Shown here one piece after another: positions 36,419 to 45,080 of a stretch of 64,000 bases of DNA. Both the position numbers and the translations under genes were made by a program. Each line of letters opens with the position of its first letter. The stretch's first letter is position 1. This stretch comes from Aerococcus sp. (lineage in GTDB: Bacteria; Bacillota; Bacilli; Lactobacillales; Aerococcaceae), in contig JAUMZE010000002.1 of assembly GCA_030528285.1 (NCBI GenBank), positions 176,540 to 240,539 of the forward strand. The letters run 5' to 3'. The notes under the pieces were generated by a model. That model saw nothing but the letters and a program-made list of their open reading frames with translations. It had not been told where the DNA came from and did not search any database.

Positions 36419-36570
36419 TAAGTGGAGTGCCACATACGCTTTTATGGATAAATAAAAAAAGCGGATCCAAGACAGGGATAACCACTTATAAAATGAAGGT
36501 ATAATTTCGATTATAAGCCACAAGAAAGCCTTGCACTTTTTTGTATTTGGTGGTAGGGTAGGGCTTAATC

Positions 36571-36681
36571 GAGGTTCTTCATCTTTTTAAAACTGATTGG
36601 GACAATGCATCTGAATCGCTACCATCAGTGATCCCATTGACCTAGAGGCATCTAAGGAATCAGTGAATAGGATGAGGAACC
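36571..36681 (+). promoter_or_regulatory. Nested inverted repeats ahead of greA
   Basis: GGTTCTTCATC (36573-36583) pairs with GATGAGGAACC (36671-36681) at 10 of 11 positions; inside, ACTGATT (36592-36598) pairs with AATCAGT (36658-36664), and CAATG (36603-36607) with CATTG (36635-36639). This could form a multi-helix RNA in the greA leader. No known family was recognised. A further small hairpin CTTCAT...ATGAAG (36681-36700) follows. The rest of this 300-base gap holds no gene. Confidence 0.4.
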
Positions 36682-36726
36682 TTCATTTATCATAATGAAG
36701 AATTAATAATGACGAGGAGAATGATT

Positions 36727-37206
36727 ATGGCTGAAGAAAGCTATCCAATGACGATTGAAGGCAAGGAACGCCTGGAACAAGAATTAGAAGATCTCAAACT
36801 CAATAAACGTCCAGAAGTCGTGGCACGTATCAAAGAAGCCCGCAGCTATGGCGATTTATCCGAGAACTCCGAATATGAAGCAGCGAAAGATGAACAATCT
36901 TTTGTGGAAGGGCAAATCGCGAAGTTAGAACGCATGATTCGTTACGCACAGATTGTGGATCCTGAAACCATCGAAAAGGATACTGTCAGCTTAGGTAAAC
37001 GCGTGCGCTTTGTGGAAGTACCAGATGGCGACGAAGAAGAATACGAGATTGTCGGTAAAGCCGAAGCCAACCCAATGGAAGGTAAAATCTCGAACGAATC
37101 GCCAATCGCTAAAACCTTGATTGGACGCAAAATCGGTGAAGAAGTCGAGATCGAAACACCAGGTGGCTCTTTCACCGTCCGCATCTTGAATGTAGAAACG
37201 GTCTAG
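36727..37206 (+). CDS. greA: Transcription elongation factor GreA
   Basis: 159 residues. N-terminal coiled coil ([36 protein letters not shown] with the tip acidic residues) and the C-terminal FKBP-like domain ([18 protein letters not shown]). Rescues backtracked RNA polymerase by stimulating transcript cleavage. GAGGAGA is 7 bases ahead of ATG 36727; in-frame ATGs at 36709 and 36721 are less likely. Confidence 0.96.
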   Translation: MAEESYPMTIEGKERLEQELEDLKLNKRPEVVARIKEARSYGDLSENSEYEAAKDEQSFVEGQIAKLERMIRYAQIVDPETIEKDTVSLGKRVRFVEVPDGDEEEYEIVGKAEANPMEGKISNESPIAKTLIGRKIGEEVEIETPGGSFTVRILNVETV

Positions 37207-37230
37207 TATAATGACCGATTGATACTCACA

Positions 37231-37270
37231 AAAGTGGTTCTTCTCTATAAACAGAGAGGAGCCGCTTTTT
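37231..37270 (+). terminator. Intrinsic terminator of greA
   Basis: AAAGTGGTTCTTCTCT / AGAGAGGAGCCGCTTTTT, a long stem with a 6-base loop and wobble pairs. Confidence 0.8.
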
Positions 37271-37344
37271 GTGTGCCGTGAAGTGGGAAATGAAAGCAAA
37301 ACCAGGAGACGGTCCCATAACAAAGGAGATAAATGACTATTGCC

Positions 37345-37433
37345 AAACCTCCTCTAATCATCTATTCTTTAGGTGACAACGCTTACATGATTTATTGTAT
37401 TTAATGTGGCTAGAATAGGTATTAGAGGAGTTT
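37345..37433 (+). promoter_or_regulatory. Long-range inverted repeat in the leader of the IIC operon
   Basis: AAACCTCCTCTAAT (37345-37358) pairs with ATTAGAGGAGTTT (37421-37433), with one bulge; T5 ends the 3' arm. A 62-base loop contains a cre site. It could be an attenuator that ends just before the ribosome site, or an operator pair. Confidence 0.4.
37374..37387 (+). promoter_or_regulatory. cre site (CcpA operator)
   Basis: TGACAACGCTTACA matches the consensus TGWNANCGNTNWCA at all 14 positions, 65 bases ahead of the PTS IIC start. Predicts carbon catabolite control of the IIC-asparaginase-peptidase-cutC operon. Confidence 0.75.
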
Positions 37434-37451
37434 TTGGAAAGGAAGGATAGT

Positions 37452-38777
37452 ATGTTTGAGCGGTTAAATCGGCTCTTTCAACCGTTAGCGGCGGCGATTG
37501 GGCGCAATAAGTATTTGATGTCTATTCGTGATGGTTTCTTGGTCGCAACGCCACTGTTGATTACCGGGTCGATCTTCTTGTTGATTGCGAATTTCCCAAT
37601 TCCTGCCGTAACGGATTATTTCCAGTCAGTGATTGTGAACCAAACGACGCAGGCCACACTTGCGGACTACCTGGCAGTGCCGGCTGATGCGACATATACG
37701 ATCATGGCGATATTTGCGGTCGCCGGGATTGCCTATTCGTTCGCCAAACGGATGGACGTTAAACCAATCTTCGGGGCTGTAACGGGATTGATGTCCTGGT
37801 TCATCCTGATGCCGTTTCAATTAACAGGAGCGCCAGTCGGATCTCCAGAGGGCGCCGCAGAAGTCACACTCACCGGGATCGATCTGAGTTGGATGGGAGC
37901 CAAGGGGATCTTCATTGGGATCATCTGTGCGTTCCTCTCGATTCATATCTATGCCTGGGTGAACCACAAAGGCTGGAAGATCACCATGCCGGAACAGGTA
38001 CCAGAGAATGTGGTAGAGACCTTTTCCTCTTTGATTCCGATTCTGATCGTCATGTGCGCATTCTTCGTGATGAACCTCTTCTTTGGCTTCTTTGGCACGA
38101 ATGCATTTGATTTCGTTTATGAATTCCTCCAAATTCCACTGTTAAATCTCGGGGACACGCTGGGTTCGATGGTGGTCGCTTACATCTTCTTACATTTCTT
38201 CTGGTTCTTCGGAATCAACGGAGGATCGGTGGTAGGAGCGGTCTTTAACCCGATCTTACAAACGCTCTCTTTAGAAAATGTGAAGTACTTCCAAACAGGT
38301 GTCGGGAGTGCGCACATCATTAATCAGCAGTTCCAGGACCTCTTCGCAACATTTGGTGGGGCAGGTTCTACTCTCTCCCTAGCAATCGCAATGGTCGTAA
38401 TGTGCCGTTCACAACGGATGAAGGAACTCGGAAAACTCGCCTTGGTGCCAGGGATTTTTAACATCAATGAGCCGATTATTTTCGGGATGCCGATTGTGTT
38501 GAACCCGATTATGATTGTGCCATTTATGATCGCACCGATCGTGAACATTGTGATCAGTTATTTCACGATGAAGATTGGACTGGTGCCAGTAACTTCAGGG
38601 ATTAATATTCCGTGGCCAACCCCGGCGATTATTTCTGGTTTTTTGGCGACGAACTGGGCGGGTGCGGTACTACAGGCGCTCTTGTTAGTGATCGATTTCT
38701 TCATCTATCTGCCATTCTTGAAGGTATTAGATAACCAATATTACAAGGAAGAAACCGAAACACCCGTCGCAGAATAG
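37452..38777 (+). CDS. PTS lactose/cellobiose-class EIIC permease
   Basis: 441 residues, polytopic. Start ATG 37452 (MFERLNRLFQPLAAAI) with AAAGGAAGG ahead; an in-frame TTG at 37434 is less likely. Conserved FFGINGGSVVGAVFNP and FNINEPIIFGMPIVLN. No IIA or IIB lies in this operon; an orphan IIB is encoded convergently at the operon's far end. The genes that follow act on amide-linked sugars and dipeptides, suggesting an N-acetylglucosamine-containing substrate (inference). Confidence 0.92.
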   Translation: MFERLNRLFQPLAAAIGRNKYLMSIRDGFLVATPLLITGSIFLLIANFPIPAVTDYFQSVIVNQTTQATLADYLAVPADATYTIMAIFAVAGIAYSFAKRMDVKPIFGAVTGLMSWFILMPFQLTGAPVGSPEGAAEVTLTGIDLSWMGAKGIFIGIICAFLSIHIYAWVNHKGWKITMPEQVPENVVETFSSLIPILIVMCAFFVMNLFFGFFGTNAFDFVYEFLQIPLLNLGDTLGSMVVAYIFLHFFWFFGINGGSVVGAVFNPILQTLSLENVKYFQTGVGSAHIINQQFQDLFATFGGAGSTLSLAIAMVVMCRSQRMKELGKLALVPGIFNINEPIIFGMPIVLNPIMIVPFMIAPIVNIVISYFTMKIGLVPVTSGINIPWPTPAIISGFLATNWAGAVLQALLLVIDFFIYLPFLKVLDNQYYKEETETPVAE

Positions 38778-38820
38778 ATAGTGGATGATATGAGCAGTGT
38801 CAAAGAAAGGTTCGAGTAGC

Positions 38821-39786
38821 ATGTGGGCATTAGTAGGAACGTGGCGAATGGCGCTAGAGGGCATCAGTGAGTCAAGGGCAGATCTCGACCAAACCGGCGA
38901 TGTCTCAAAAGCCATTGTCAGTGCGATTAAAGCAGTGGAGGACTATCCATACTACAAATCAGTGGGATACGGAGGCTTACCCAATCAGGATCAGACCGTG
39001 GAATTAGACGCGGGCTTCATGGACGGGGACACGCTCGCAATCGGTGGGGTAGGTGCCATCCAAGACTTCAAGAATCCGATTGCGATCGCCTATCAACTCT
39101 CAAAAGAACCTGCTAATAATTTGTTAGTGGGGCGGGGTGCGGAACAATATGCCCAGCGTCACCAGTTTGAACGGCGAAATATGTTAACGGAGCGCGCACA
39201 AATCTACTACAGAAATAAACAAGCAGAGTTAAAGGCAACCCCGACGCTCACGCCATATGCGGGTCACGACACGGTGGGAATCGTAGGCGTTAATCGCAAG
39301 GGACAGGTCGCTTGTGGAACATCCACGAGCGGACTATTTATGAAGCATCCCGGGCGCGTGGGAGATTCGCCGATATTTGGGGGCGGGCTTTACGCAGACA
39401 GTGATTACGGGGCAGCAACCATTACCGGAATGGGGGAGGACGTCATGAAAGGAGCGCTCGCTTATGACGTGGTCATGCGGATGAGGTCTATGTCATCACA
39501 ACAAGCGGCAGAAACCGCCCTCAGTGATCTGAAGCACCGGTTCGAAAAGCGGGACCAAACCTTACGCGATATATCGATTGTAGCGGTGAACAATCAGGGT
39601 GACTGGGGAGTAGCAACGAATATCACAGACTTCTCCTGTGTGGTTGCGACTGAACAGCACGCCCCGACTGTTTATCTGGTGAATGCCGACCACGAGACGC
39701 ACAGGATGCAGATTGAACCGGCAACAGAAGCGTGGATGGCACGATACATGGCAGAGCGCCAAGCCCCGCTCACTAGACGTCAGTAG
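38821..39786 (+). CDS. Glycosylasparaginase / isoaspartyl peptidase family (Ntn hydrolase)
   Basis: 321 residues from ATG 38821 (AAAGG about 10 bases ahead). The precursor is expected to cut itself before Thr151 in GHDTVG, freeing the nucleophilic threonine. The conserved loop GTSTSGLFMKHPGRVGDSP and GGGLYADSDYGA follow. Family members cleave GlcNAc-Asn or beta-aspartyl peptides. No signal peptide, so it acts on imported material. Unusual company for a PTS permease; see findings. Confidence 0.88.
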   Translation: MWALVGTWRMALEGISESRADLDQTGDVSKAIVSAIKAVEDYPYYKSVGYGGLPNQDQTVELDAGFMDGDTLAIGGVGAIQDFKNPIAIAYQLSKEPANNLLVGRGAEQYAQRHQFERRNMLTERAQIYYRNKQAELKATPTLTPYAGHDTVGIVGVNRKGQVACGTSTSGLFMKHPGRVGDSPIFGGGLYADSDYGAATITGMGEDVMKGALAYDVVMRMRSMSSQQAAETALSDLKHRFEKRDQTLRDISIVAVNNQGDWGVATNITDFSCVVATEQHAPTVYLVNADHETHRMQIEPATEAWMARYMAERQAPLTRRQ

Positions 39787-39804
39787 CAGTTGGAGGCGAA
39801 TGTC

Positions 39805-40941
39805 ATGACTCAACAATGGAACACAATAGAATCGGCAATTATTGATCAAGTGGAACAGAATCGATCCCAGATGCTTCAAACGATCAAACACATCACAAGT
39901 ATTCAAAGTGACCACCAGCCAAGTACGCCGGATGCGCCATATGGACTGGGCATTAAGCGCGCACTCGGAGCCACTCTAAAAGAAGCAGAATCACTAGGAT
40001 TTAAAGTCGTCAATGGCGATGGTTATTTTGGCTATGCATCTTATGGTGAGGACGATCATTATATTGGCGTGATGGGACATTTGGATACGGTACCTCCCGG
40101 AGAGGGTTGGACAAGTGATCCTTTTACCTGCGTGGAGCGGGATGGGAAACTCTATGCACGGGGGATTCTCGATAACAAGGGACCTATCTTAACCTGTCTT
40201 TACGCTCTCTATGCCCTGAAACAATTAGGAATCACGCCCAAACGAGAGCTCCGGATTGTTTTCGGCACATCAGAGGAAACGGGATTTCAGGATATTCCTC
40301 ATTACTTGGAGCGTGAACAGCCACCGATCATCGGGTTCACGCCAGATTGTAAGTATCCGGTGGTCTACGCGGAACGGGGACGCCTTCTCGTTCAAATTGA
40401 ATGTAAAGATGAAGCAGCGTTGATTTACTTGCTCAATCACTACATCCTCAACACACAGGGATTTGGGGAGACGTTGGGATTGCGCTACCATGACGATGAA
40501 TTTGGTGACCTCCAAACGCGCAATGACCAGATTAAAACAGTGGTGGATCACTACGCATTGGAGCTGGCTATTAGTTATCCAGCTAAACTGACTGCAGACG
40601 TATTATTGGAAAAACTCCGAGACACGCTGCCAGATTACACCGTGACGGCACTGTCTAATTGGGATCCGGTTTATTTCGATCGGGAGCGTCCTGCGATTCA
40701 GGTGCTCTCGGAGATTTACGGACGGATGACTGGGCTTGATTCAACACCAGTGACCACAACGGGCGGCACCTATGCGAAAGTGATGCCGAATATCTTTCCA
40801 TTTGGGCCGTCATTCCCAGGGCAGAAGGGAATCGCGCATCATCCCGATGAATGGATGGCGATTGAGGACCTCATGCTCAATGCGAAAATCTATGCGTTGG
40901 CGCTCTATCAATTGGCGACATTACCAGAGGAGGCATTGTGA
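39805..40941 (+). CDS. M20-family metallopeptidase (dipeptidase-like)
   Basis: 378 residues. Zinc-binding motifs GHLDTVPPGEGW, ARGILDNKGP (bridging Asp) and GTSEETGFQD (general base Glu-Glu), and FTPDCKYPVVYAERG as in PepV/Sapep-type dipeptidases, but about 90 residues shorter than PepV. GGAGG is 9 bases before ATG 39805. Its TGA overlaps the cutC ATG. Probably frees amino acids from a dipeptide or aspartyl product in the same pathway. Confidence 0.83.
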   Translation: MTQQWNTIESAIIDQVEQNRSQMLQTIKHITSIQSDHQPSTPDAPYGLGIKRALGATLKEAESLGFKVVNGDGYFGYASYGEDDHYIGVMGHLDTVPPGEGWTSDPFTCVERDGKLYARGILDNKGPILTCLYALYALKQLGITPKRELRIVFGTSEETGFQDIPHYLEREQPPIIGFTPDCKYPVVYAERGRLLVQIECKDEAALIYLLNHYILNTQGFGETLGLRYHDDEFGDLQTRNDQIKTVVDHYALELAISYPAKLTADVLLEKLRDTLPDYTVTALSNWDPVYFDRERPAIQVLSEIYGRMTGLDSTPVTTTGGTYAKVMPNIFPFGPSFPGQKGIAHHPDEWMAIEDLMLNAKIYALALYQLATLPEEAL

Positions 40942-41618
40942 TGAGTCGAACCGAAAAAGCACTCCTACGCGAATTCTGTGCGGAAAATGGCACGTTTATC
41001 CCGCTAGCGATTGAACGGGGCGCAGGTCGCATTGAACTCTGCGATAATCTAGCAGTAGGAGGCACCACGCCCTCGATTGGTGTGATCGAAACAGTTAATC
41101 ACTATGCACAGACTCGTAACGTGGATGTGATGGTGATGGTCCGGCCACGTGGAGGGAATTTCCATTATTCATCGCTGGAACAAGACATGATGATCCGTGA
41201 CATTGAAGCAGTCTTACAGTTACCAGAACCGGTGAGTGGCTTTGTGTTGGGAGCGTTACAGGATGATGGGTTGGATGAACAACTCCTAAAAACGCTCATT
41301 CAGCCGATTCTATCCGCTCCTCATTCGTATGAACTCACTTTCCATATGGCGTTTGATGAATTAATACCCGAACAGCAGTTAGCGGCGATCCCTTGGTTAA
41401 GTGCGCACGGTTTTACTCGCATCTTGACACATGGAGGCAGTGGGGACGAACCGATTGAACAGACCCTTCCGCATCTCCAGGAACTCGTCCAAGCAGCGGG
41501 CGATCGCATTCGCATTCTCCCTGGAGCAGGGATTACCTACCAGAATGCGGAAACAATCGCCAAAATGCTCCAGGTTCATGAAGTTCATGGCACGCGGATT
41601 GTCGATCTCAATCCATAA
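40941..41618 (+). CDS. cutC: CutC family protein
   Basis: 225 residues, TIM-barrel family once linked to copper homeostasis; its chemistry is unsettled. Conserved AIERGAGRIELCDNLAVGGTTPS and MVRPRGGNFHYS near the N-terminus and LTHGGSGDEP later. ATG 40941 overlaps the preceding stop with GAGGAGG ahead, so it is coupled to the peptidase. Its place in a sugar/amide operon argues for a carbohydrate-related enzyme rather than copper transport (inference). Confidence 0.88.
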   Translation: MSRTEKALLREFCAENGTFIPLAIERGAGRIELCDNLAVGGTTPSIGVIETVNHYAQTRNVDVMVMVRPRGGNFHYSSLEQDMMIRDIEAVLQLPEPVSGFVLGALQDDGLDEQLLKTLIQPILSAPHSYELTFHMAFDELIPEQQLAAIPWLSAHGFTRILTHGGSGDEPIEQTLPHLQELVQAAGDRIRILPGAGITYQNAETIAKMLQVHEVHGTRIVDLNP

Positions 41619-41621
41619 TAA

Positions 41622-41690
41622 AATAACAGCACCCACTATCAGGGGAAGAAGCCTCAATCGTTGAGACATCCTCTGATGGGGGTGCTATTT
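41622..41690. terminator. Bidirectional terminator
   Basis: AGCACCC / GGGTGCT outer stem and TCAG/CTGA inner stem, with A-rich and T-rich flanks, between convergent cutC and the orphan IIB. Confidence 0.7.
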
Positions 41691-41703
41691 CATTATCAGT
41701 TGC

Positions 41704-42018
41704 TTATTTTTCTAATTGAGCGAGGGCAGTTTCTAATACTTTCTTCCCGTTCATCATGCCATAATCGGTCATATCGATCACGTCGACTTTGATGCCTTTG
41801 GGTTCGAACGTCTTCTTGAATTCCTCTAATTGGTAGCGCACTTGAGGCCCCAGGAGAATCGCATCAATCGTCTGTTCCGCTACCTTATCGCTCGCTTCAG
41901 CAGTTGAGACGGCGAAAATCTTGACATCTTTTCCCTCTTCTTCGGCCGCTTTCTTCATGCGAGTCACTAACATACTCGTACTCATGCCGGCTGCACAGGC
42001 TAACATAATCGTTTTCAT
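41704..42018 (-). CDS. Orphan PTS lactose/cellobiose-class EIIB
   Basis: 104 residues. Active cysteine Cys8 in IMLACAAGMSTS. AAGGAG is 8 bases ahead of ATG 42018; the ORF extends further upstream without a ribosome site. Monocistronic, with its own promoter and cre site, converging on the IIC-asparaginase operon, which lacks a IIB. It is therefore the best candidate partner for that IIC; the IIA could be shared from another operon. Confidence 0.88.
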   Translation of the reverse strand: MKTIMLACAAGMSTSMLVTRMKKAAEEEGKDVKIFAVSTAEASDKVAEQTIDAILLGPQVRYQLEEFKKTFEPKGIKVDVIDMTDYGMMNGKKVLETALAQLEK

Positions 42019-42060
42019 AATGAGAACTCCTTCTGTCGTAATGACCAATACTATATCTCT

Positions 42061-42088
42061 ATCATAGCGCTTTCACGAAGAGATACAA
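42061..42088 (-). promoter_or_regulatory. Promoter with overlapping cre site, orphan IIB
   Basis: On the minus strand TTGTAT (42088-42083), 16 bases, TATGAT (42066-42061). The cre-like TGAAAGCGCTATGA (42075-42062, 13 of 14 matches) covers the spacer and -10. CcpA would repress it together with the IIC operon. Confidence 0.65.
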
Positions 42089-42112
42089 GTATTATTTGAG
42101 AGCTCATCATCG

Positions 42113-42544
42113 CTATTTTAGTGGAAGTTTAGCATTCAGTTGTTCAGCGAGATGCTTGTAATAATGGTAAAAACTAAACCAAATGATGATGTAGATGACA
42201 ATAGCAGTCAGTGTGAAGAGAGGAAGTGTTTCAAGGGTGAGCCAATGTTCGTGGAAGGCAACTAAAACCAGGGGGATATAAATAGCTAAAGCATGGAGGA
42301 AGGTCGCCGTTTGGAGTGATTCGATATAGTCAAAGAGTAAGCTAGCAACACTCATCCACATCCCCAATAGCGCCCATAACAGACTGGACGTCAGCATCAT
42401 TTGCCAGGTAAACGATTGAGTCGGTAAGCTAGCATAATATGTCCAGTGCGTGTTGATCCCAGAAAAGAGAATGGAGAGCCACAAACCGATACATTCTCCA
42501 AGCAACATGCCTATGACACTGCGTTGAATGATTGCTTTAAACAT
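42113..42544 (-). CDS. DUF3021 family membrane protein
   Basis: 143 residues with four hydrophobic segments. It follows and overlaps by 8 bases (ATGTTTAA) the LytTR gene. DUF3021 proteins are typically encoded next to LytTR regulators in Firmicutes and are thought to modulate them. No catalytic motif. Confidence 0.82.
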   Translation of the reverse strand: MFKAIIQRSVIGMLLGECIGLWLSILFSGINTHWTYYASLPTQSFTWQMMLTSSLLWALLGMWMSVASLLFDYIESLQTATFLHALAIYIPLVLVAFHEHWLTLETLPLFTLTAIVIYIIIWFSFYHYYKHLAEQLNAKLPLK

Positions 42545-42974
42545 GATTCAATACCTCCTTGATTCGTTGGAAATAGCGACGTGAGACACTCGTTTTTTGT
42601 CCGTCTTTGAACTGAATCTCAATGATCCCGTTTTTAGTGAACTTGAAGCGCTCAATGAAAGCAAGCTGGACCAGCTCAGAGCGCGAAATTTGTACGAAAC
42701 TCTGTGGCAGACGGGCGATCAACTGATAGAGGCGTTCATTGAGGAGATATTCCTTGCCCTCCGCATAACAGTAGACATGTTTGTTTGCAGCATAGATCTG
42801 TTGAATGTGACTGAGTTCGATATAGACATTCTCCTCATTGTGTTGCCCCACTAAACGGAAAATCTCTCTTTCAGCAAAGTTAATAATGCGTTCAACACTC
42901 GGCGTTTTTTCACGAGCGAGTAGATGCAGTTCGTCCGGTGAAACTTGATGATCGAATGTAGATGTTACTCGCAT
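42537..42974 (-). CDS. LytTR-domain DNA-binding regulator
   Basis: 145 residues. The C-terminal half is a LytTR domain (YIELSHIQQIYAANKHVYCY, LPQSFVQISRSELV, QTSVSRRYFQRIKE-like end). There is no receiver domain, so it is not a two-component response regulator. AAAGGAGG precedes ATG 42974; the longer ORF start lacks a site. Pair with DUF3021; targets unknown, possibly its own promoter. Confidence 0.87.
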   Translation of the reverse strand: MRVTSTFDHQVSPDELHLLAREKTPSVERIINFAEREIFRLVGQHNEENVYIELSHIQQIYAANKHVYCYAEGKEYLLNERLYQLIARLPQSFVQISRSELVQLAFIERFKFTKNGIIEIQFKDGQKTSVSRRYFQRIKEVLNHV

Positions 42975-43161
42975 AGGAAGCCCTCCTTTCACTATTAGTA
43001 TATCAGAGCATCCATTCATAAAAGGAAATTTGGGATAAGTGGTGGTAGTGAGTGGACGAATGGAAGAAAAAATGCAAAAGTAACGTCCGTATCTGGATAG
43101 CTAATAAAATATTTCCAGAGGGATAAGGAAAAAGCTTGAGTGGAAGTTTCGTTTAATCTTG

Positions 43162-43176
43162 ATACAATCATTGTAT
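43162..43176. promoter_or_regulatory. Perfect palindrome ahead of the BglG/LicR-type regulator
   Basis: ATACAATCATTGTAT, 7-1-7 perfect, 11 bases before the regulator start and overlapping its probable -10 (TACAAT). A candidate autoregulatory operator. Confidence 0.45.
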
Positions 43177-43187
43177 AGGGTGATGAC

Positions 43188-45080
43188 ATGATTGAAACAC
43201 GATTAAAGCAGATCTTTGACTATTTAACGGCGGATTACGCGTACCACACGGCGGCGGAAATCAGTCAAGTGATGAAACTCAGTGCAAAAACGGTTCGAAG
43301 TGAGATCGCGCATTTAAATGCCAAGATAGAAGGACACGGCATTCATATTGACGCCAAAGCAGGGAAGGGTTATCGATTCGTAATTGATAACAATGATCAG
43401 TTCAAGGCATTTTTGAAGAATGACTGGTACAAAATCGCCTACTTCCAGCAAGCATCAGGAGAGAAAAATGTGCGTTATGAAAATATCATGCGGATTTTTC
43501 TATTTTCCAATTCCTATATCAAGCAGCGGGAATTAGCGGAGATGTTCCATGTGAGCACCTCCCAGATCAATAAGGACCTGCCTGTGATTAAAGAGAATTT
43601 AAAGCGCTATCATTTAGAGCTAGTCTCTAAACCGTATTACGGTATGAAAGTAATGGGTAAGGAAAAAGATATTCGCATGGCCATTAAGCAGGAGATTGGG
43701 GAAGATCCTGCTCTATTTGATGAGGACAAGGATAAGGGATTGTTTAATGCGATCCAAGATGTGATTGATACGATTGATTTTGGGGATTTCTACATGCCCT
43801 ATATCAACTTCAAAAATCTGGTCATTCATATCTACATTGCGATTTTACGTATCGAACAAAAGCAATATATCCAGTTATCGAAGAAAGTCGCGAATAAAGT
43901 TGTCTCATACGACGAATTCAAGGTCGCCAATAAGATCGTCGTGAACCTGCAGGAAAAGCTCGCGATCACGATTCCTCATGAGGAGTTATTGTATATCACA
44001 ATGCATCTGATCGCGAAAAACACTGTGATCGATCAGGAAAAGATCTCAACGGATATCTTAAATCTTAGTCAAGCCATGATTGAGGAAATCTACCGTGTCA
44101 GTAAATATGATTTTAGAGATAATATCAATCTCTATTTTTCCTTGGCACTGCATCTGGGACCGTTGATTCACCGGATCAAATATGGATTCACGATGAAGAA
44201 CCCGATCCTAGACGACATCAAGGAGAATAAGATTGCCTTTCTCTTGGCGACAATTGGATCAAATGTGATCAACGAAAAATATAAAACAACCCTGTCCGAA
44301 GATGAAATCGCTTATCTCTCATTGCACATCATGGCGGCGATTGAATCCTCCTCGTACCGCCAGTTTAAAATTCTTCTGGTCTGTGGTTCTGGAAATGCCT
44401 CCGCTCAAATCATGAAGGCACAGCTGGAGCGTCAGTTTAAGCGGAACATCAAAACTATCACGACGACCGATATAGGCAGTATCGAGCAGGAAGATCTGGA
44501 TAGCTATGATTTCATCGTGTCGTCGGTGGATCTCAATGTCCAAACCGAAACACCAATTGTCTATGTGGACGTATTATTTAAGCAATCGGATTTAGATAAT
44601 ATCCAGACCGCCTTAGACAAAGAAAATCTCGATGAAATCTATCATCTCTTTTATCACTCATTATTTATTAAGCAGGCCACTATCAAAAATAAGCAGGAGG
44701 CACTGCAACTGTTGGCTGAGAAGATTGCCCTCAAAACGACGATGACGAAGGACGAGATCCTCTCACAATTGAATCAGCGCGAACAGATGGGACTCACGGC
44801 TTATGAAAATATCGCGATCCCTCACATCCTCGATAGCACTCAGGGCGATAGTTTCACGGTAATCATCACATTAAAAACACCGATTCAGTGGGATGATCAG
44901 CAAGTGAAAATCATCTATTCCTTAGTCACCGGAAAGAAAGTGGATCGGATGGATTTGTACTATGAAAAGCTCGGGGACTTTCTTTCTAACCCACCACTCA
45001 TTGAAGAGGCAGTGCACGCTAATAGTCCCTCAGCATTTATGAAATTATTTTTGAAAGGAGCAGACGATGGACACGAATGA
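43188..45080 (+). CDS. BglG/LicR-type PTS-controlled transcriptional activator
   Basis: 630 residues. N-terminal HTH domains (about 1-165, AAEISQVMKLSAKTVRSEIA), two PTS regulation domains (about 180-390, with phosphorylatable histidines in LHIMAAI-type helices), a IIB-like domain (ILLVCGSGNASAQIM, about 395-480) and a IIA-fructose-like domain (about 485-630, IAIPHIL histidine). Such proteins activate their operon when PTS phosphorylation signals substrate and lack of glucose. It heads the IIA-IIB-GH1-IIC operon and overlaps IIA by 14 bases. The ribosome site is weak. Confidence 0.9.
   Translation: MIETRLKQIFDYLTADYAYHTAAEISQVMKLSAKTVRSEIAHLNAKIEGHGIHIDAKAGKGYRFVIDNNDQFKAFLKNDWYKIAYFQQASGEKNVRYENIMRIFLFSNSYIKQRELAEMFHVSTSQINKDLPVIKENLKRYHLELVSKPYYGMKVMGKEKDIRMAIKQEIGEDPALFDEDKDKGLFNAIQDVIDTIDFGDFYMPYINFKNLVIHIYIAILRIEQKQYIQLSKKVANKVVSYDEFKVANKIVVNLQEKLAITIPHEELLYITMHLIAKNTVIDQEKISTDILNLSQAMIEEIYRVSKYDFRDNINLYFSLALHLGPLIHRIKYGFTMKNPILDDIKENKIAFLLATIGSNVINEKYKTTLSEDEIAYLSLHIMAAIESSSYRQFKILLVCGSGNASAQIMKAQLERQFKRNIKTITTTDIGSIEQEDLDSYDFIVSSVDLNVQTETPIVYVDVLFKQSDLDNIQTALDKENLDEIYHLFYHSLFIKQATIKNKQEALQLLAEKIALKTTMTKDEILSQLNQREQMGLTAYENIAIPHILDSTQGDSFTVIITLKTPIQWDDQQVKIIYSLVTGKKVDRMDLYYEKLGDFLSNPPLIEEAVHANSPSAFMKLFLKGADDGHE

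Noticed and set aside
37434-37451. TTG start extending the IIC by six residues
   Set aside because: It overlaps the leader inverted repeat, and ATG 37452 has the better ribosome site.
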